DNA from: Sitta carolinensis
Taxonomy: Eukaryota > Chordata > Aves > Passeriformes > Sittidae
Length of the DNA stretch: 64,000 bases
Direction: 5' to 3'
NCBI GenBank assembly: GCA_032173965.1
Contig: CM063283.1
Location: 108,710,108-108,774,107 of the forward strand
Each line of letters opens with the position of its first letter. Within the stretch, counting starts at the first letter, position 1. This document shows, one piece after another, positions 40,601-55,600 of the stretch. The position numbers were made by a program, and so were the translations under genes. A model generated the notes under the pieces. That model saw only the letters and a list, made by a program, of their open reading frames with translations, was not told where the DNA came from and did no database searches.

Positions 40601-43600
40601 CAATAGGAAGGTTGAAGCTTCCTGAAGCTTGCCATATCTGTTGGTGAAAACCATCAGTATCTAAATTGTAACCTAATTTTTTCAGAGTATTTCTAGTTCT
40701 CAAGGGCTGCATTAGAGCCCACAGTGGTGCACGGTGACATGATTATCATGGCTGTGTGCTTGTAACATGTGTACAGCAGCAGTCTTCAGTAATTTTGGTT
40801 GTGGCTTGTTGAAGAGCTGGGTGTTTCAATCCTGGTGATAATAGATTAGTAAAGTAGATCCCAGTTTTTATACAAATAAGTTCACATGGTATTTGTGAAG
40901 AGTCCCCACAGAATGTTATCATGTTTTAGTTTTGGGAATCAACTTGCTCTGATCAGCATGACAAAACTCATGAAGCTTCAGCTCAGTACTCTGCAGGGGT
41001 TTGTAAAATCTGCTGTCAGACCTGGTGACTAGTAATAAAAATTTAGATTATCAGGTTAGAAGCAGATTTAATTTGCTTGTCCCCCTTCTACCCATTGACA
41101 GCCATTAAAATACTTGAAAATTCTGTCTGGTGATGCAGATTGTTGAAGCGTCTGAAGTTGTTTTCTTATTCTCTGAAACAAGAGAAAATCTGGAATATTA
41201 AGTGAACCTGAACATATAAACACTACTTTTTGCTGTTTATAGAACATCAGCCCTTTTTGACAACTCTGAACTTCAAAACTAGTTAATTATTAATTTTTGC
41301 TCATATAATCATCTTAAGTGTAAGTTGTATTGATTGTATTTTGTAGCTAAGCATTTTAGTCCCATACACCTCATAAGATAATTAGACATACTGTTGTGTA
41401 GTAGTTTGGGGTTTCATTTTCATACCAGCAAGTTTTAAGAGATGCTAATGATTTTTTTTCAATTGTGCTAGGTTGTGATTCAGGGAAATGATGACATCGC
41501 AAACAGAGCAATAGACCTTCTTAAAGAGATCTATACTAATCTTGGCCCAAGGTTACAAGTTAATCAGGTAAGAAAAGGCAACAAGAAGTCTGGAAAAGAA
41601 TAAAAAAATAGTCTTAAAAATCAGTTTGGTGATACTTTTATAGTTGAAAGATTTGAAAACAGGAAATAGTTTCCATGTTTTGGAGGGTGAGTCCAACCAT
41701 CATATTCTGGGCAGATGCAGAGCTAAAGCTTTTTCTCATATTTGCAGACTGAACTCTCATTAATTTTTCATACTAAATTCATCTGCTGTATTTGCTCTTG
41801 CTACTCAGAAAACAGTTAATGTCATACGAGGAAAGCCTATTGTGGCACTTACTCGTACGAGTGTGTTCAGTGGCTGGGTCTGTGGGGTGTTCTCACAAGC
41901 TAATGTAACCTCTTTTTTCTGGCATGTTCCCTACAAAGGGTCACTGAGTTTCTATGTAACGGTCAAGCCAAGGTCTAGCAAATCAAATATCATCTCCCTT
42001 CATTAATATTTGCTGGGACCTGTGGTCCAGTGGACAGAGAATAGATACAGGATTTCTGTAAGGTCAAGGAAAGGGATGTTGTCCATATGGTCCTTGACAG
42101 GCTTGAGAAGTGTACCCTTGATAACCTTGTGAAGTTCAGCAAAGCCAAGTACAAGGTCCTGTAGTTGGATTGGGGCAATCCCCGGCACAAATACAGGCTG
42201 GGGGATGAACAGATCTGGAGCAGCCCTGCAGAGAAAAACTTGGGGGTGTTGGTTGGCAAGAAGCCAAACATGCACTGGCAGCCCAGAAAGCCCCCCGTGT
42301 CCTGAGCACCATCAACAGCCACGTGGGCAGCAGGTCCAGGAAGGGGGTTCTGTCCCTCTTGTCTGCTCTGGTGAGGCCCCACCTGCAGTGCTGCGTCCAG
42401 CTCTGGGGCCCCCAGCATCAGAAGGATGTGGAACTGCTGGGTGTGACTCCAGAAGAGGCCATAAAAATAATCAAGGGGCTGGAGCACCTCTGCTGTAAAG
42501 ACATGGAGAAAAGACTTTCAGGAGACCATAGAGGTCTTCCAGTACTTACCTGCACCCTGCAGGAAAGCTGGAGAGGGGCTTTAGACAAGGGCAAGTAGTG
42601 AGTGACAGGACAAGATGAAAGCTTTAAACTGAAAGAGGGTAGATTTCAATTGGATATTAGGAAGAAATTATTTCTGTGAGGGTGTTGTGTCACTGGCACA
42701 GGTTGCCAGAGAAGCTGTGGGTGCCCCACCCTTGCAAGTGTTGGAGGCCAGGTTGGATGGGACTCTGAGCAGCCTGGCCTAGTGGAAGGTGTTGTCCATG
42801 GCACAGAGGTTAGAACTGGATGGTCTCTAAGGCCCCTTCCAACCAAAACCATTCTGTAATTATATGACTGCACAAATTTAGTGGAGGAATGTTGTCCTTG
42901 GGACAGTCTCTAGTTGATAACTTGCCAGGTGTATTTCTTAAAACTCTGGTAGTGTACCTGTCTTCAAAAACACTTTCATAATCTTCAGAGCTGCCAGTCT
43001 GCCAGGTCCAGCACAGCTGCTGTAGGTGGTGAGCTCGCAGCCATTCAAGCTCTGTCTTCCTGCAGTGGCAGATGGCAGGAGGCTTCTGTCTTGCTGTAGC
43101 TCTGGGCTTACTAAGCATGCATTGATCTGTCCATCTGCACGTGCTGAGCTCTTGACACATCCAGAAGTGTTGGATTTACATGCACACAAGAATTCTTCAG
43201 CATAGTCTGAGAAAAGGAGAAAGTGAAAGTCCAGTTCAGTGTTCTCTGTCCAAACTTTCACTTTTTCTATTTACATATAGTATGGTTACAGCTACTGATG
43301 ACTTCAGATTATTGAAGTGCACACTAAATTAGAGCTATTTATGGATGGGAGTTGCTGGAATAGAACAGATTTATTGAGTAACTTACCTGTTTTGGTTTGG
43401 GGGATTTTTTTCCTCAACCTTTTGGTCATCTTTCTGAAAAGATGGATTCTAATGTGTCTTGTAATTACACCAATTTCTTAATGTAATTAGGTAGTGATTC
43501 ATGAAGACTTCATTCAGTCCTGTTTTGATCGTCTAAAAGCCTCCTATGATACATTATGTGTGTTGGATGGAGATAAAGACAGTATCAACTGTGCAAGACA

Positions 43601-46600
43601 AGAAGCAATAAGGATGGTCAGAGTGTTGACTGTTTTAAGAGAGTATATAAATGAATGTGACAGTGATTACCACGAAGAGAGAACTATTCTACCTATGTCA
43701 AGGTATGTGTGAAAAAGCAGTATCATGATACTGATTTCTGTTAAATTAAAATAGTACTATTATCCTTGGGATTTTTACATTCTAAATGGTTTTTATTCAA
43801 GGAATGGTTTCATGATGTTTCAGAATTCCCTTTTCTTTGCTAATACATGAAACTGTATTTTAAAAAAATAAATTTGAAAGATCAGGCAAATACAGGTATA
43901 TATAAAAGGGACATCTGGCCTAAGAACAAACTTGGTGTTTTTCCCTGTAACTAGTACCTTGAGGCTCAACTGTTTTGGACATAGTTCTTTATTTCAGCTT
44001 ATTATTTAAAAGCAGTTCTGTTCTTTACATTAAACGTTGGCAAAGCTTTTTTGTTCCTCATAGTCTTAATATAAAAAAACATGTTATATATATTCACCTT
44101 CCAGAATTGTTTAGAGAGATCTCAATCTTACTTTGCAAGATTAAATTTTTAATCATCTCTAAGTGTAATATTTTGTAATCTCCTCACAAGAAGAAGAGAG
44201 CTGTACTTTGAAGTATATTTCTGTATACCTTCACTCTTCTTATACTTTCCTTGAGTGAAAACTTAGCTTTAAATCCTTGGTGTCTCTATAGATTTATGAT
44301 GCAGCTAACATATTTTTAAACATGGTGGAGGTTTTTCATCCACTTACTTTAAATGAACATTTTGTCAAAAAAATTGAAGCAATTGCTGTTTCTTCATGGT
44401 GTGTCGGTAATTTAGAGTGTTGCTACAGCTTTTTTACTGCATATATTGATTCATTAGTATATTGATTCGTATATTGATTGATTAGTACTAACAAAGTTTT
44501 CTTGTTGATTGTGGGCACATCTTTTTTTATATGGGCTGCTTATTTGATTAGACTAATCTTTCACAGGCCTTGTTAACAAGGAGCTTTATGATGAGTTTTT
44601 GCCTGTTTTTACATGGGATTACTTGGTTGGGCTTATCTGGGCACATCTTTTCTAATGAGCTCCCTGCCTTGTGGGGAGTGTGATCACTGCTGATGTGAAA
44701 CTTTATTCCCTTTTTGACCACTTTAAACTTTTTTTTAAAAGATTGTGCTTTTAAAACCTGGAATTCTAGTATAAAACTTATAACAGCTTTTGACTGAAGG
44801 CATTAAGGCTTGGCAAACCTGATGGCTTTTTCTGATCTTCATGTTTTTAAAGCTTGAGTTGCTTTGTTAAAAGAGCAAAATGTCGTTGCCAGTCTGATTA
44901 AGCTTTGTTTGGACATTTTGATCAGGAAGCTATAAGACAGAGAAAAGAACTAAAACTTTATGAGAGACTTCTAAAATTTCTGTCACTGTTCCTAACGTGA
45001 CTGTAAATTTGACCATATGATTAATGCATTTATACTGAGTGTGACTTCTTGAAAGGTTCTGTGTATGTTGTTGCCATAGTTACTGGGGCTTCCACAAAAT
45101 CTTACACTGGAAAATACCATGTAAAGATTTGATGTTGAAATACCTGACACAAAAAATGCAGGAGGGAAAAGAATTTATTGCCTGAGGGCAAAAATAACTT
45201 TTGCTGGTTTGTTTTTTTTCAGAGCTTTCCGTGGTAAACATATCACACTTGTAGTTCGTTTTCCAAACCAAGGCCGGCAGGTGGAAGATTTGGATATTTG
45301 GTCTCACACAAACGACACGATCGGCCAAGTGCGGCGTTGCATCCTCAATCGCATTAAAGCCAACAGTGCACACACGAAAGTAGAGCTGTTCATTGGGGGT
45401 GAGCTGGTGGATCCTGCAGATGACAGAAAATTAATTGGGCAGCTGAATCTCAAAGATAAAACGGTAAGTGTTGCAGGTTGGGTATTTGCATCAATTGAGA
45501 TGTTCCTTCCTCTTTGTAAATGGTTAAAAAATACCATGCACAGCATTTATTTTTGTGAAATAATTCCATTCTTCCTTCTTATATTATGCCATTAACATTA
45601 TATCAGATGTGTATTTGGTAAAGAATCTTAATTTTTTGAGAGTATTAAAACTATGATTGTATTTTTCAGCTAATTACAGCTAAGCTTACACAGATAAATT
45701 CTAATATGCCCTCAAGTCCAGATAGTTCTTCTGACTCTTCAACTGGTTCTCCGGGTAACCACGGCAATCACTACAGTGATGGTCCAAATCCAGAAGTTGA
45801 GAGCTGTTTGCCTGGAGTGGTAAGCATTTTTTTGAAATTAACAGTTCAAACATGGTTTTTCTTTCACTTTCTTTGGCTAACAGTTTTATGGTTTTTTGTT
45901 TTTTTAATTTGCTTTCTTTAAGATCATGTCACTGCATCCCCGATACATCTCTTTTCTTTGGCAAGTTGCAGACTTGGGCAGTAGTCTAAATATGCCACCT
46001 CTTAGAGATGGAGCTCGTGTTCTTATGAAGCTCATGCCACCAGGTATAATTCAACTTTATATCCTTTTTTTTATCTTGTAATATGCTTTATAATCATTTC
46101 TAACCTGATACATAGAAGTGAAGATAGAGGAATATTTTCTACTTTCTGGTAATTTATTGATATTGTAATTGATTACTGTTATCCTGATTAGGACTGTAAA
46201 AGATTTCCCAAGTAGTTATTTCTTGTCTGCTGTATAAAGTTGCATAGTTTGCAGTTTGTACTGGGGTTCAGTGCCACAGTGCAGTGAAAATGGGGAGCAT
46301 TGTATTTTAAAGTGGTTTTGTAGCACTGCTTTAATAGGATCACTTTTGACTGTAATAATCATTGGAGAACACTCTGTAGTCTGATTTTGTCTGTAAGTTT
46401 TTGCAACTGCTCTGATACACTTAAAATTTTTCAGATTTATAATTGTAAATAGTACTGGCTTGTTGTGGAGTAGTTTTGCTGCAAAATGCTTATAAGTTGT
46501 GTTTTTATTGCAGATAACACTACGGTCGAGAAACTAAGAGCAATTTGTTTAGATCATGCAAAGCTTGGGGAAAGCAGCCTTAGTCCATCCCTTGATTCTC

Positions 46601-49600
46601 TATTCTTTGGTCCTTCTGCCTCACAAGTGCTGTACCTAACAGAGGTTTGTGGTGCTTTGCCTGTTCTTTAACAAATTGTCAGTTCTCTCTCTGGCAGTCG
46701 TCTCTGTAACATTTTGGAAGCCTAAAGATCAAATTCTGGTTTGAAATTAACAGTTGAAAATACTTAACAATGTACTGGCATAAACATGTGTTTGGCCAGT
46801 GCTGTCAAAGCAATGCTTATGTAGTATTGCTACAAAATCCTGTGTTCAGTCATGGATATCCAAGCTGGTGCATTTCCATTAGTTAACTCTGTATTTTCTT
46901 CTACAGGTAGTTTATGCCTTGTTAATGCCTGCCAGTGCACCTCTGGGAGAAGATGCCAGTGACTTCCAATACAACTTCTTGAAAAGTGGTGGTTTGCCTC
47001 TTGTGCTGAGCATGCTGACCAGAAATAACTTCCTGCCAAATGCAGATATGGAAACTCGAAGGGGTGCCTACCTTAATGCTCTAAAAATAGCCAAATTATT
47101 GCTAACAGCAATTGGATATGGCCATGTTCGAGCTGTGGCAGAAGCTTGTCAGCCAGTTGTGGAAGGCACGAGTACAATTTCACCGGTAATAGAAATTTTC
47201 CTTGCTGCAAGTAGCAATGTGCTCTGTGCAGCAGCATTTCTTTACTTTTCATTGACAGTCTGTTCTTTGAGTGTGTTGCATGTCAAGAACCCACAGTACT
47301 TTCAGATAATGTTTTGCAGCTTACTAAACAAATCCTATTTGTTGGTGACTGTAAAAAGTTGGGTGCAAGATACACTTGCTCTGTATATGATTTTCAATGG
47401 TTTGCATGATTGTCAGTACAGGTAACTTCTAATTTTTAACTCTATTCATCCTTCTGGACAAAATGTCCAGCACATAGCAGGATAAACGCCCCTTATGATG
47501 TGTGAGCAGCTGGCTTGCAGGTTGGACACAAAGGGTTGTAGTGAATGGTGACATCAGACTGGTGACCTGTCACAGGTGGGGTTCCACAGGGCTCCATCCT
47601 CAGCCCTGTGCTCTTCAACACCTTCATAAATGACCTGGATGCAGGACTGGAAGGGATAGTGAGCAAGTCTGCAGATAACACAAAACTGGGAGGAGCTGTT
47701 GGTTCCCTGGAGGGCAGGGAGGCTGTGCAGAGAGATCTCAGCAAATTAAAGGAGTGGGCAATCACCAACAATATGGAGTGCAACGAGGGCTAGTGCCAGA
47801 TTCTGCACCTGGGTTGGGGCAACCCTGGATGTATGGACACACTGAGGAATGAGATGCTGGAAAACTGCACAGCAAGGGACCTGAGTGTCCTGCTTGATGG
47901 CCAGTTGAATATGAGCCAGCAGTGCCCTGGCAGCCAGGAGGGACATCCCTGACCTGAGGGACATCAGGCCCAGCATCGCCAGCTGGGCAAGGGAGGGCAT
48001 TGTCCTGCTCTGCTCTGGGCTGGGGCAGCCTCACCTTGAGTGCTGGGGGCAGCTTTGGGTGCCATGATAAAAGAAGGATATGAAACTCTTAGAGAGCATC
48101 CAAAGGAGGGCAGTGAGGACGGAGAAGGGCCTTGAGGGGAGGCTGTGTGAGGAGCAGCTGAGGTCCCTTGGTCTGTTCAGCCTGGAGGAGACTGAGGGGA
48201 GCCCTCACTGCAGTTACAGCTTCATCATGAGGGGCAGAGCAGGGCAGGCACTGATCTCTGCTCTGTGCTGACAGGGACAGGACCCGAGGGAATGGCCTGG
48301 AGCTGTGCCAGGGGAGGTTTAGGTTGGGTATTAGGAAAAGGTTCTTCCCCCAGAGGGTGGCTGGGCACTGAACAGGCTCCCCAGAGCAGTGCTCACAGCA
48401 CCAGCCTGACTCAGGAAACGTTTGGTCAATATTCTTGGGCACAGAGTGTGACTCCTGGGGCAGGTTCTGTGCAGGGCCAGGAGTTGGACTCGATCCTTGT
48501 GGGGCCTTTCCAACTCAGCATATTCTGTGATAAATGGGATTTCCCCATTTGTGAGGTTCCATTCCAAAGAATTGCCTGATCTGTCAACCTATACTTAAGA
48601 ATACACAGAGAGAGAGCCTCACTTCAGAGCACTTTATTCCACAGTATTGACTAAGATCCATCTCTGAATCAGAGAAGTACATTCCCCTTAAATCTCTGTT
48701 CTGGTTAGCTGCATCTCTTGGAAGATACATAACTAAGTCTTTTCAAATAAATCAAAACTCTTAATGATTACAATGAAGTGAAGATCCCTTTTTATGTCTC
48801 AAGTTAGAATATAGTAAGAATATATTAAGGCAGACATGTTTGCCATCCTGTCTTTCGTCTATTTAAAATTATTGAATTTTACTGCCCTGTTTTCTTAGAA
48901 CAGTTATTTAAAGGGCAGTTTGGAACACACATTGCATCACTTGAGTCTTGAAGTATTGTTTGAAACAGACAGAGGCTGACTTCTTAGGAGGTAATAACAT
49001 TTGTCTGCAATTGCTGACTTTCACTTTTAGAAGTTCACTTTCACTTTTAGAGTTGAAAAGATCTGATTTAATAATAACTGATTTGTTGGAAAAAACATGG
49101 TAGTTCTTGCTGTCACCATCATCCTCTTTGAAGGACTTTGTTATTTTTTATTCCCCTGGGATGCAGATGAGATTTGTTAAAACCTTTCATTTCTCTTACC
49201 TAAAGTACCAAAGCATAAATTTCTGTCTTGACTTTCCATCAGTATGTAAGAGAAGGAGGCAACCAAGGTTATGTGTCTGTAGTTTTTGAGTTACTGGTCT
49301 TTTGCTGTCACTAGTACCTTTTAAACTGTTAGTTTCTTCCTTGTTTTCATAGAAGGTTGAATTAATAATGTTAAATACAGTCTTCTGGTACACAGGACTG
49401 ATTTATCCCAAATATATTGCTGTTGATCACTTCCAACAGCATCCAATAGCTGATTGACTGTGGAAACTCTGTTAGTCTTCAGTGGAGGCTCTGTAACTTT
49501 GCTCCCTGAATCAAGCGTCTTAGTTAATCTGATAAAACAAGGGATGTGACCAACACCAGGTCTTACACCAGAGCCTCACAGTGTGTCTTTTGAGCAGCAT

Positions 49601-52600
49601 TTGAGATGGGCTTTTTGAATGAATTGGTGCAGGAAAATGAAGAAACTCTTCTGGTTTAACTTGTAACCACAGCACACCATCCTTTGTTTGTCTGTGAGGA
49701 GACAATCATTTCAGGTTTTGTCAAAACTATGAAGCTCTGGCAGACTAAGGAGAGACTGATCTATGCTCAAACCAATACAAAAAGATAAAAACTTGTCTTG
49801 CTGTTTCTGTTTTGAAAATATTATAAAAAAAACCAGGAGGGATAACTTAGAACAGAATTCTTCAAGAGTAAAATGTTTAAAATGTACTTCAGTGTAATAA
49901 AAACTGCAGCCATATTCTGTCTGGAGACTCTTATCTAATCCAGAGGGAGACCTAGTGTTTTACCAAACCCTTTCTTTCCTACATCTACTGAAAGGGAAGA
50001 AGGCATTGTAACAGAAAAAAATCCAGTTAACTTGAAGTAATCTGATCAGTAAACAAGCCCCCAAATCTAATAAGTTTTGAGCAAGTGCTTTTCCTTCTAA
50101 CTGCTTGTACTCTGTGATCATACACTGCAGTGTAGTGTCTTCAGATGTGATGGTATCTGTTTGAAAATGAGGAGGTTTATTTATGTTGGCCTTTGCACTG
50201 AGTACTTTTCCTTCCAAGATCTTACCTACTTCTATCAAACCTTTCCAAGTAACTTTAGATCTTCGTATCTTTTTGCTTTTTTTCCCATGTAAAAGTAAGT
50301 ATGAGAAATACTTTCTTCCAGATAAACCAGGCTACGCATGACCAGGCAGTGGTGCTACAAAATGCCCTACAAAACATTCCTAATCCAACTTCAGAGTGCA
50401 TGCTGAGAAATGTAGCAATACGTCTTGCACAGCAAATATCTGATGAGGTTGGTGAATTCCTTTCTGTATCACCTTTTTCCTTATAGCATCTTTTCTATTT
50501 TCTTAATCTTTAAATTTGTTGCTTTGTAAGACACAGATTTTCCTTTTAAAATGCTTTAGGTAATGGTCATATGAAAGAGAAAAATCTGAAATCATTGCCA
50601 GTGTATCTATATATTGAAGATGCATTAATGACACAAATAAAAACCTCAGTAAGGCTAAACAATATGCTTTGCAAACAGTGGTCTTGTGTGTATGGTGTGG
50701 CCAACGCCCATTTGGCTCTGGAATGAGGAGGCATGTTAGTGAACACGTTAGTGAGTTGAGCTGAATTCAGCAGGAGCTGGAATCATGACTGCTTTAGCTT
50801 CCTCTTCCACGTGCATCTGGATCCCTCGGTTTCCAGGGTGGAAGCCATAAATACAGCATTTCTGTACTCTATGGCATATCTCCAAAACATGTCTGAGATA
50901 TCTAGATAGAAGATATTATTGTATTCTCATCTTGGTGTTGACAAGTGCACTGTCCCTTGAGAGCAAAGGGCAGTGTCTAAAGAAAGCACAATGTGCTGCA
51001 CTGCAAGACTGAGCCATCTGCCTTCCATCAGTGGTGGTTTTACATCCATAGGTGTAAAATCAGCCAGTTGAACTCTGAATTAATCAAATTTCTTCTATAG
51101 AAGAAATACCTTTTGAGATGAGATATGAGGAAAGTTTTTTTAGTTCTGTCTTTATCTTTCTTAGAGGCCTGCTAATAAATACATAAACTAATTTTCTTTC
51201 ACCAAGCACATCGAAGCAAACAAAATCTGAATGTGTTTTAACAGTTTTGCTGTGGAAGATTCGTCTCTAATTTTCTGAAGTTATGAATACTGCTGTAGAT
51301 CTAAATTTCATGTGTATTGTAGTTCGCCTTTGAAAGGTTTTTTGTCCTTTTCATGTTTTCATCATCAAAGACTATTTTCAACGGATCTCACAATTTTTTT
51401 AAAGATTAATCTGACAGTTTCCATAGGCCAGAGAAAGGACTTCAGTACGGAGAGGAATCATTCACCTTTTTAAGAATGTTGATACTTAAAGATTTTGAAA
51501 CTACAATAAGATAAAAAACCCTGCTATTTTTCTTGTGACACTGTTGCTGCAAGGTTGCTTTGCTTGTGACAAAGATAAAATGCCTTTTATTTTTCTTGTA
51601 ACTACTGTTAATGTTCATATCAGAACAAGAATGGACATTGTTCAGGTTTCCTGATGCAGATACCTAACTAGCTCAGCTTCTTAGAGTCCCCTTTTTTATT
51701 GTCTGAGCATTAGAAAAATGAAACTTGAAATCCTTGAGAACTGTCTGCCTTCTGCTTTTAGAGATTACCTATTTTTTTGACAATTCTGTTTTGAATATAG
51801 ACTTCAGATAAGTTTGGTAGTTTTTTTGAAAGTTGATGTGAACCATAAATGATAGCAGTTGTAACATGTTTTGTAATATATGTATATCAGTAGAAACTAC
51901 TGGATGTTTACTCAGACTATGCACAAAGTACTGAAGAGTGACTCTGCATTCATTAAATGCATGAGCTGTGTTCTTATTTGTGTTCAACCCTCTGTGTCTT
52001 GAACATGAAGCAATTCCTTTACATAATGATCACACACTTGATAACAGCAGTGTGTTTAAGCTAGCTGTCAGCTAGCACAGCATGGGAGAAACCCTAAAAT
52101 AAGTTCAACTTTTTACATTGCTTAAGAGGCTGGCTGCCTTCCAGATGAATGCTTGGTGGTTTCTTGGGGTTTTATTCCTAAATAAAGAAGGTTTTAGCAT
52201 TGAAATTGGTATTTTCTGCTAAGCCTTAGAATCAGAGTTGCCTCCACCCTACTTTAAAAAATGAAATTTTGCATAAGTGAAGTATAAACAATCTTCAAGA
52301 TACATTATCTGTTTACTATTTAAGGAAATAAATATCTTTCTTTTAACATTTTAAACCTCAGTTTTTCTGTGAAATACATTTGTAAGAATTTAGAATACAT
52401 TATAATGTTATTTTCAGCTGTATTTTAACGTTGCTTTAGTTAATTTCTCTTTTTTTCAGGCTTCAAAATACATCCCTGACATCTGTGTTATCAGGGCAGT
52501 ACAAAAAATTGTTTGGGCATCAGGTTGTGGGTCAGTTCAGCTGGTTTTCAGCTCGAATGAGGAAATTAGTAAAATCTATGAAAAGGTAAGAATTTCTGAA

Positions 52601-55600
52601 CAACTACTTTTCTGTATAACTGTTTCTGTACAAACAGGAATGTTGACCTGTTCAGGGTTAGAGTGTGTTGAGTTTTTCGGTGGATACAATGATGTATTTC
52701 AGAATCTAGTACATGTCATTGTCATGACACAGCTTAATTTTCTGTTCCAAGTGCCTTTTCTCAGTAACTGTTGAGTTGTAACTTGAATCTATTGTCAGTT
52801 CAAAAATGCACCAATTCTGTAACTGCTGTAACATGTTTTTAGCCCAGTTAGAGTCTGCATCTAAATAAGGAATAAGCATTTCCTGCAATGCTAATTTGTC
52901 TAGTCTTCAAACTTAAAAGGTCTGTTCTACAGAAGTGATTCAAAGCATATGTGCAGTCTAGAATGAGAAAGAAGAGAAAAGTGATGTGAGAAGCATTGGG
53001 AAAAATATTTAATTGCTAATTCTGTATGACTTTTTTTCTTTTATTCATGGTTTCACATGTGGTTTACACAAATAGTTTGGAGTTGGGAGTTCTTTATCAG
53101 TAAGATTATCATGCATCTTGCTTACACTTGTAGGAAATAATCTGGGTTTGGACAGTGATTTTAAAAAAGCATCTTCCTTTTTTTGTCTGGTAAAATCAGG
53201 TTTAGTACTCATCAGTACTTGCTGAGATTAAAAGGAAAAGGAATATGAAGGGAGGCTTAATTCTTGGTGTTGTGTTTAAATGAGCAATTGGAAAAAAGGA
53301 TATTTACTTTAGCAAAATACAACACCTCTCCTTTAGCTTTCATAGGGTTATTATAATGGCAACTGCTTCTATTGCTGTGAACATGACTTCTTCATGAAAT
53401 TGATTGGGGATTGGGGTTTTTTAGGTGAGATTTGCATATAAAACATGGTTTAGTTCGTGTGACAGTCCAAGCACATGAAGATAAGCTTTTATATCTATAC
53501 AGAGGATGCTTTAAGAATGGTAATGCACTAGAGAAAGTATACCTAGAAGAAAACAGACCTAAATGTGCTTTTTTAACATTTTTCTGTGTAAAAATTGTAC
53601 AGTTAAGTTTTGTAAAAATACTTTGAGGTAATGAAAGTTTTAAGAGGTGAAATTTAAGATGCGTGTTATTGATCATCCTTCACATGATTTTGTGGGTTTT
53701 TAATTTTTGGTTTTTTTCTTTTTATTCTTGCTAACACTTACATGGACATCTCTAATAAATGGTGTCTGCATTTGGTTTTACTATACAAAGGGAAATAAAA
53801 ACTGAGGGGAAAAAATTGAAAATTCAAAAGAGGAAGGAATTGCAGAAGTAATAAGGGGAAATAAAGTACCCTTTGTTAATATACCATTAAAAGGGAGGAA
53901 AGTATCCTAGAAATAGTGGAATATCACGGAAGAAAAGACACAATTTAAGAGAACCATATCTGGTTATAAATTGGAGGAAGCGATTTATATGATGGCTTTA
54001 TAAAGATTGAATATAAGGATGTACAGACCTGCCCAGCTCTGGGTGCCCGAGTGCAGAGATTGAGTATAAAATGCCCTTTGCCTTTCTCCTGGTCCCTGCA
54101 GCTGTGCAGAAATGACTTTCCTTTCTAACCAGGGCTTCAGTGCAGAGCAGGTGGAGTTCTGGACTTGCTGAAGGCATTCTGTGTTTGCTTTCTGATCTCG
54201 AGTCGTGTCAGGACTGCCACATCTTCCTGCTGCAGGGCAGTGACTGCCTCTGAGTTTTTAGTTGTTTTGCATAGACAAAATAGTGTTTGTTGCCAGAGTG
54301 AGGCATATTTTGGCCTGTTCACAATTAGTTCTCTTCTCTGCATTGTAATTCCTTCTTTCTGCCTAATTAGTCTTGATACCTTTCCACATATAAAACAAAT
54401 ATTTAATGGCGCTAGTTAATGTGGCTAATCTGCACTCATGATTTATAAATGATAAATTGAGACCTGCTCACATTCAGCTTCTTTGGAAGAAGATGAATGA
54501 AGAATTCTTCTTAGATTTCTTCTAGATGGAGGAGAGGGTTTGCTGTTGTTCTCAAAGTATTTATTTTGGAAAAATGTATCAAAACCAACTCCATTCATTC
54601 AAGTGTTTAGTTTAAGAAGTAACCCATGTACCAATTAGCAGTAATATTAATTTCTATGTCAAAAATCACCACAGCAGCTATGTTTAAAACTTGAACAGCT
54701 CTTTTATGTTTCTGAAAAATAGCAAAGTGATTAATAAGTTCTAGTAATATTAAAAAGCTTTTGGTCAAATAAGTTATGTCAAAGCCTTGTAAAACTGGGT
54801 TGATGAATGGATTATACCGCACTGTAGCCTTTCTCTATTTAAGTAGTAAGAGTTTTCCAGGCTTTAGACTCCATGTGTTGAATGGTAAAGAAAAACAAAA
54901 CAAAAAAAATCGCAAACAAGCAAAACTCCAGATGTAAACCAAGAAAAACTCCAAACAGTACTGACTAATGTAACTGTCGCCTGAAAGCTTCCTATTGAAC
55001 TTCTGTCTCCATGAGTTCACACTTGGAATCCTCCTGTGAGAAGCACAGCTCTGGAAGTTCAGATCATCCCACAGAGTGCTTTGGCTCGTATCTGAGTGCA
55101 CAAAATACTTGGCACTGATAATCACTTAGTGTTCAAAGCTGTGGTTTGTGCTTGTTTAGTGATATACCTTGGAGCCAGTTGGATTTCTTGGGATTGTTTT
55201 CTGTACCCACTTTGTGCACTCTTGTTTGTTTCCACAGACAAATGCAGGAAATGAACCAGACATGGAAGATGAACAAGTTTGCTGTGAAGCACTGGAGGTG
55301 ATGACCCTGTGCTTTGCTTTGATTCCAACGGCACTGGATGCACTCAGCAAAGAGAAGGCCTGGCAGACGTTTATTATTGATTTACTATTGCACTGTCACA
55401 GCAAGTAAGTTTTGGTCACATCTATTATTTTACAACTCAAAATGAATATAAAGCCTAAATGCAGAGCAGTGGCTTCAGCCATCTGAAATTGTAGTGTGAA
55501 GTATTGGGTGTTTTCAGAAACCATCCAGGTGGAAAGTTGTTACATGTTATTAAACTTGGTTGCCAGTGATTTGATCTGTTACTAAAGAGTTAATTTTAAT

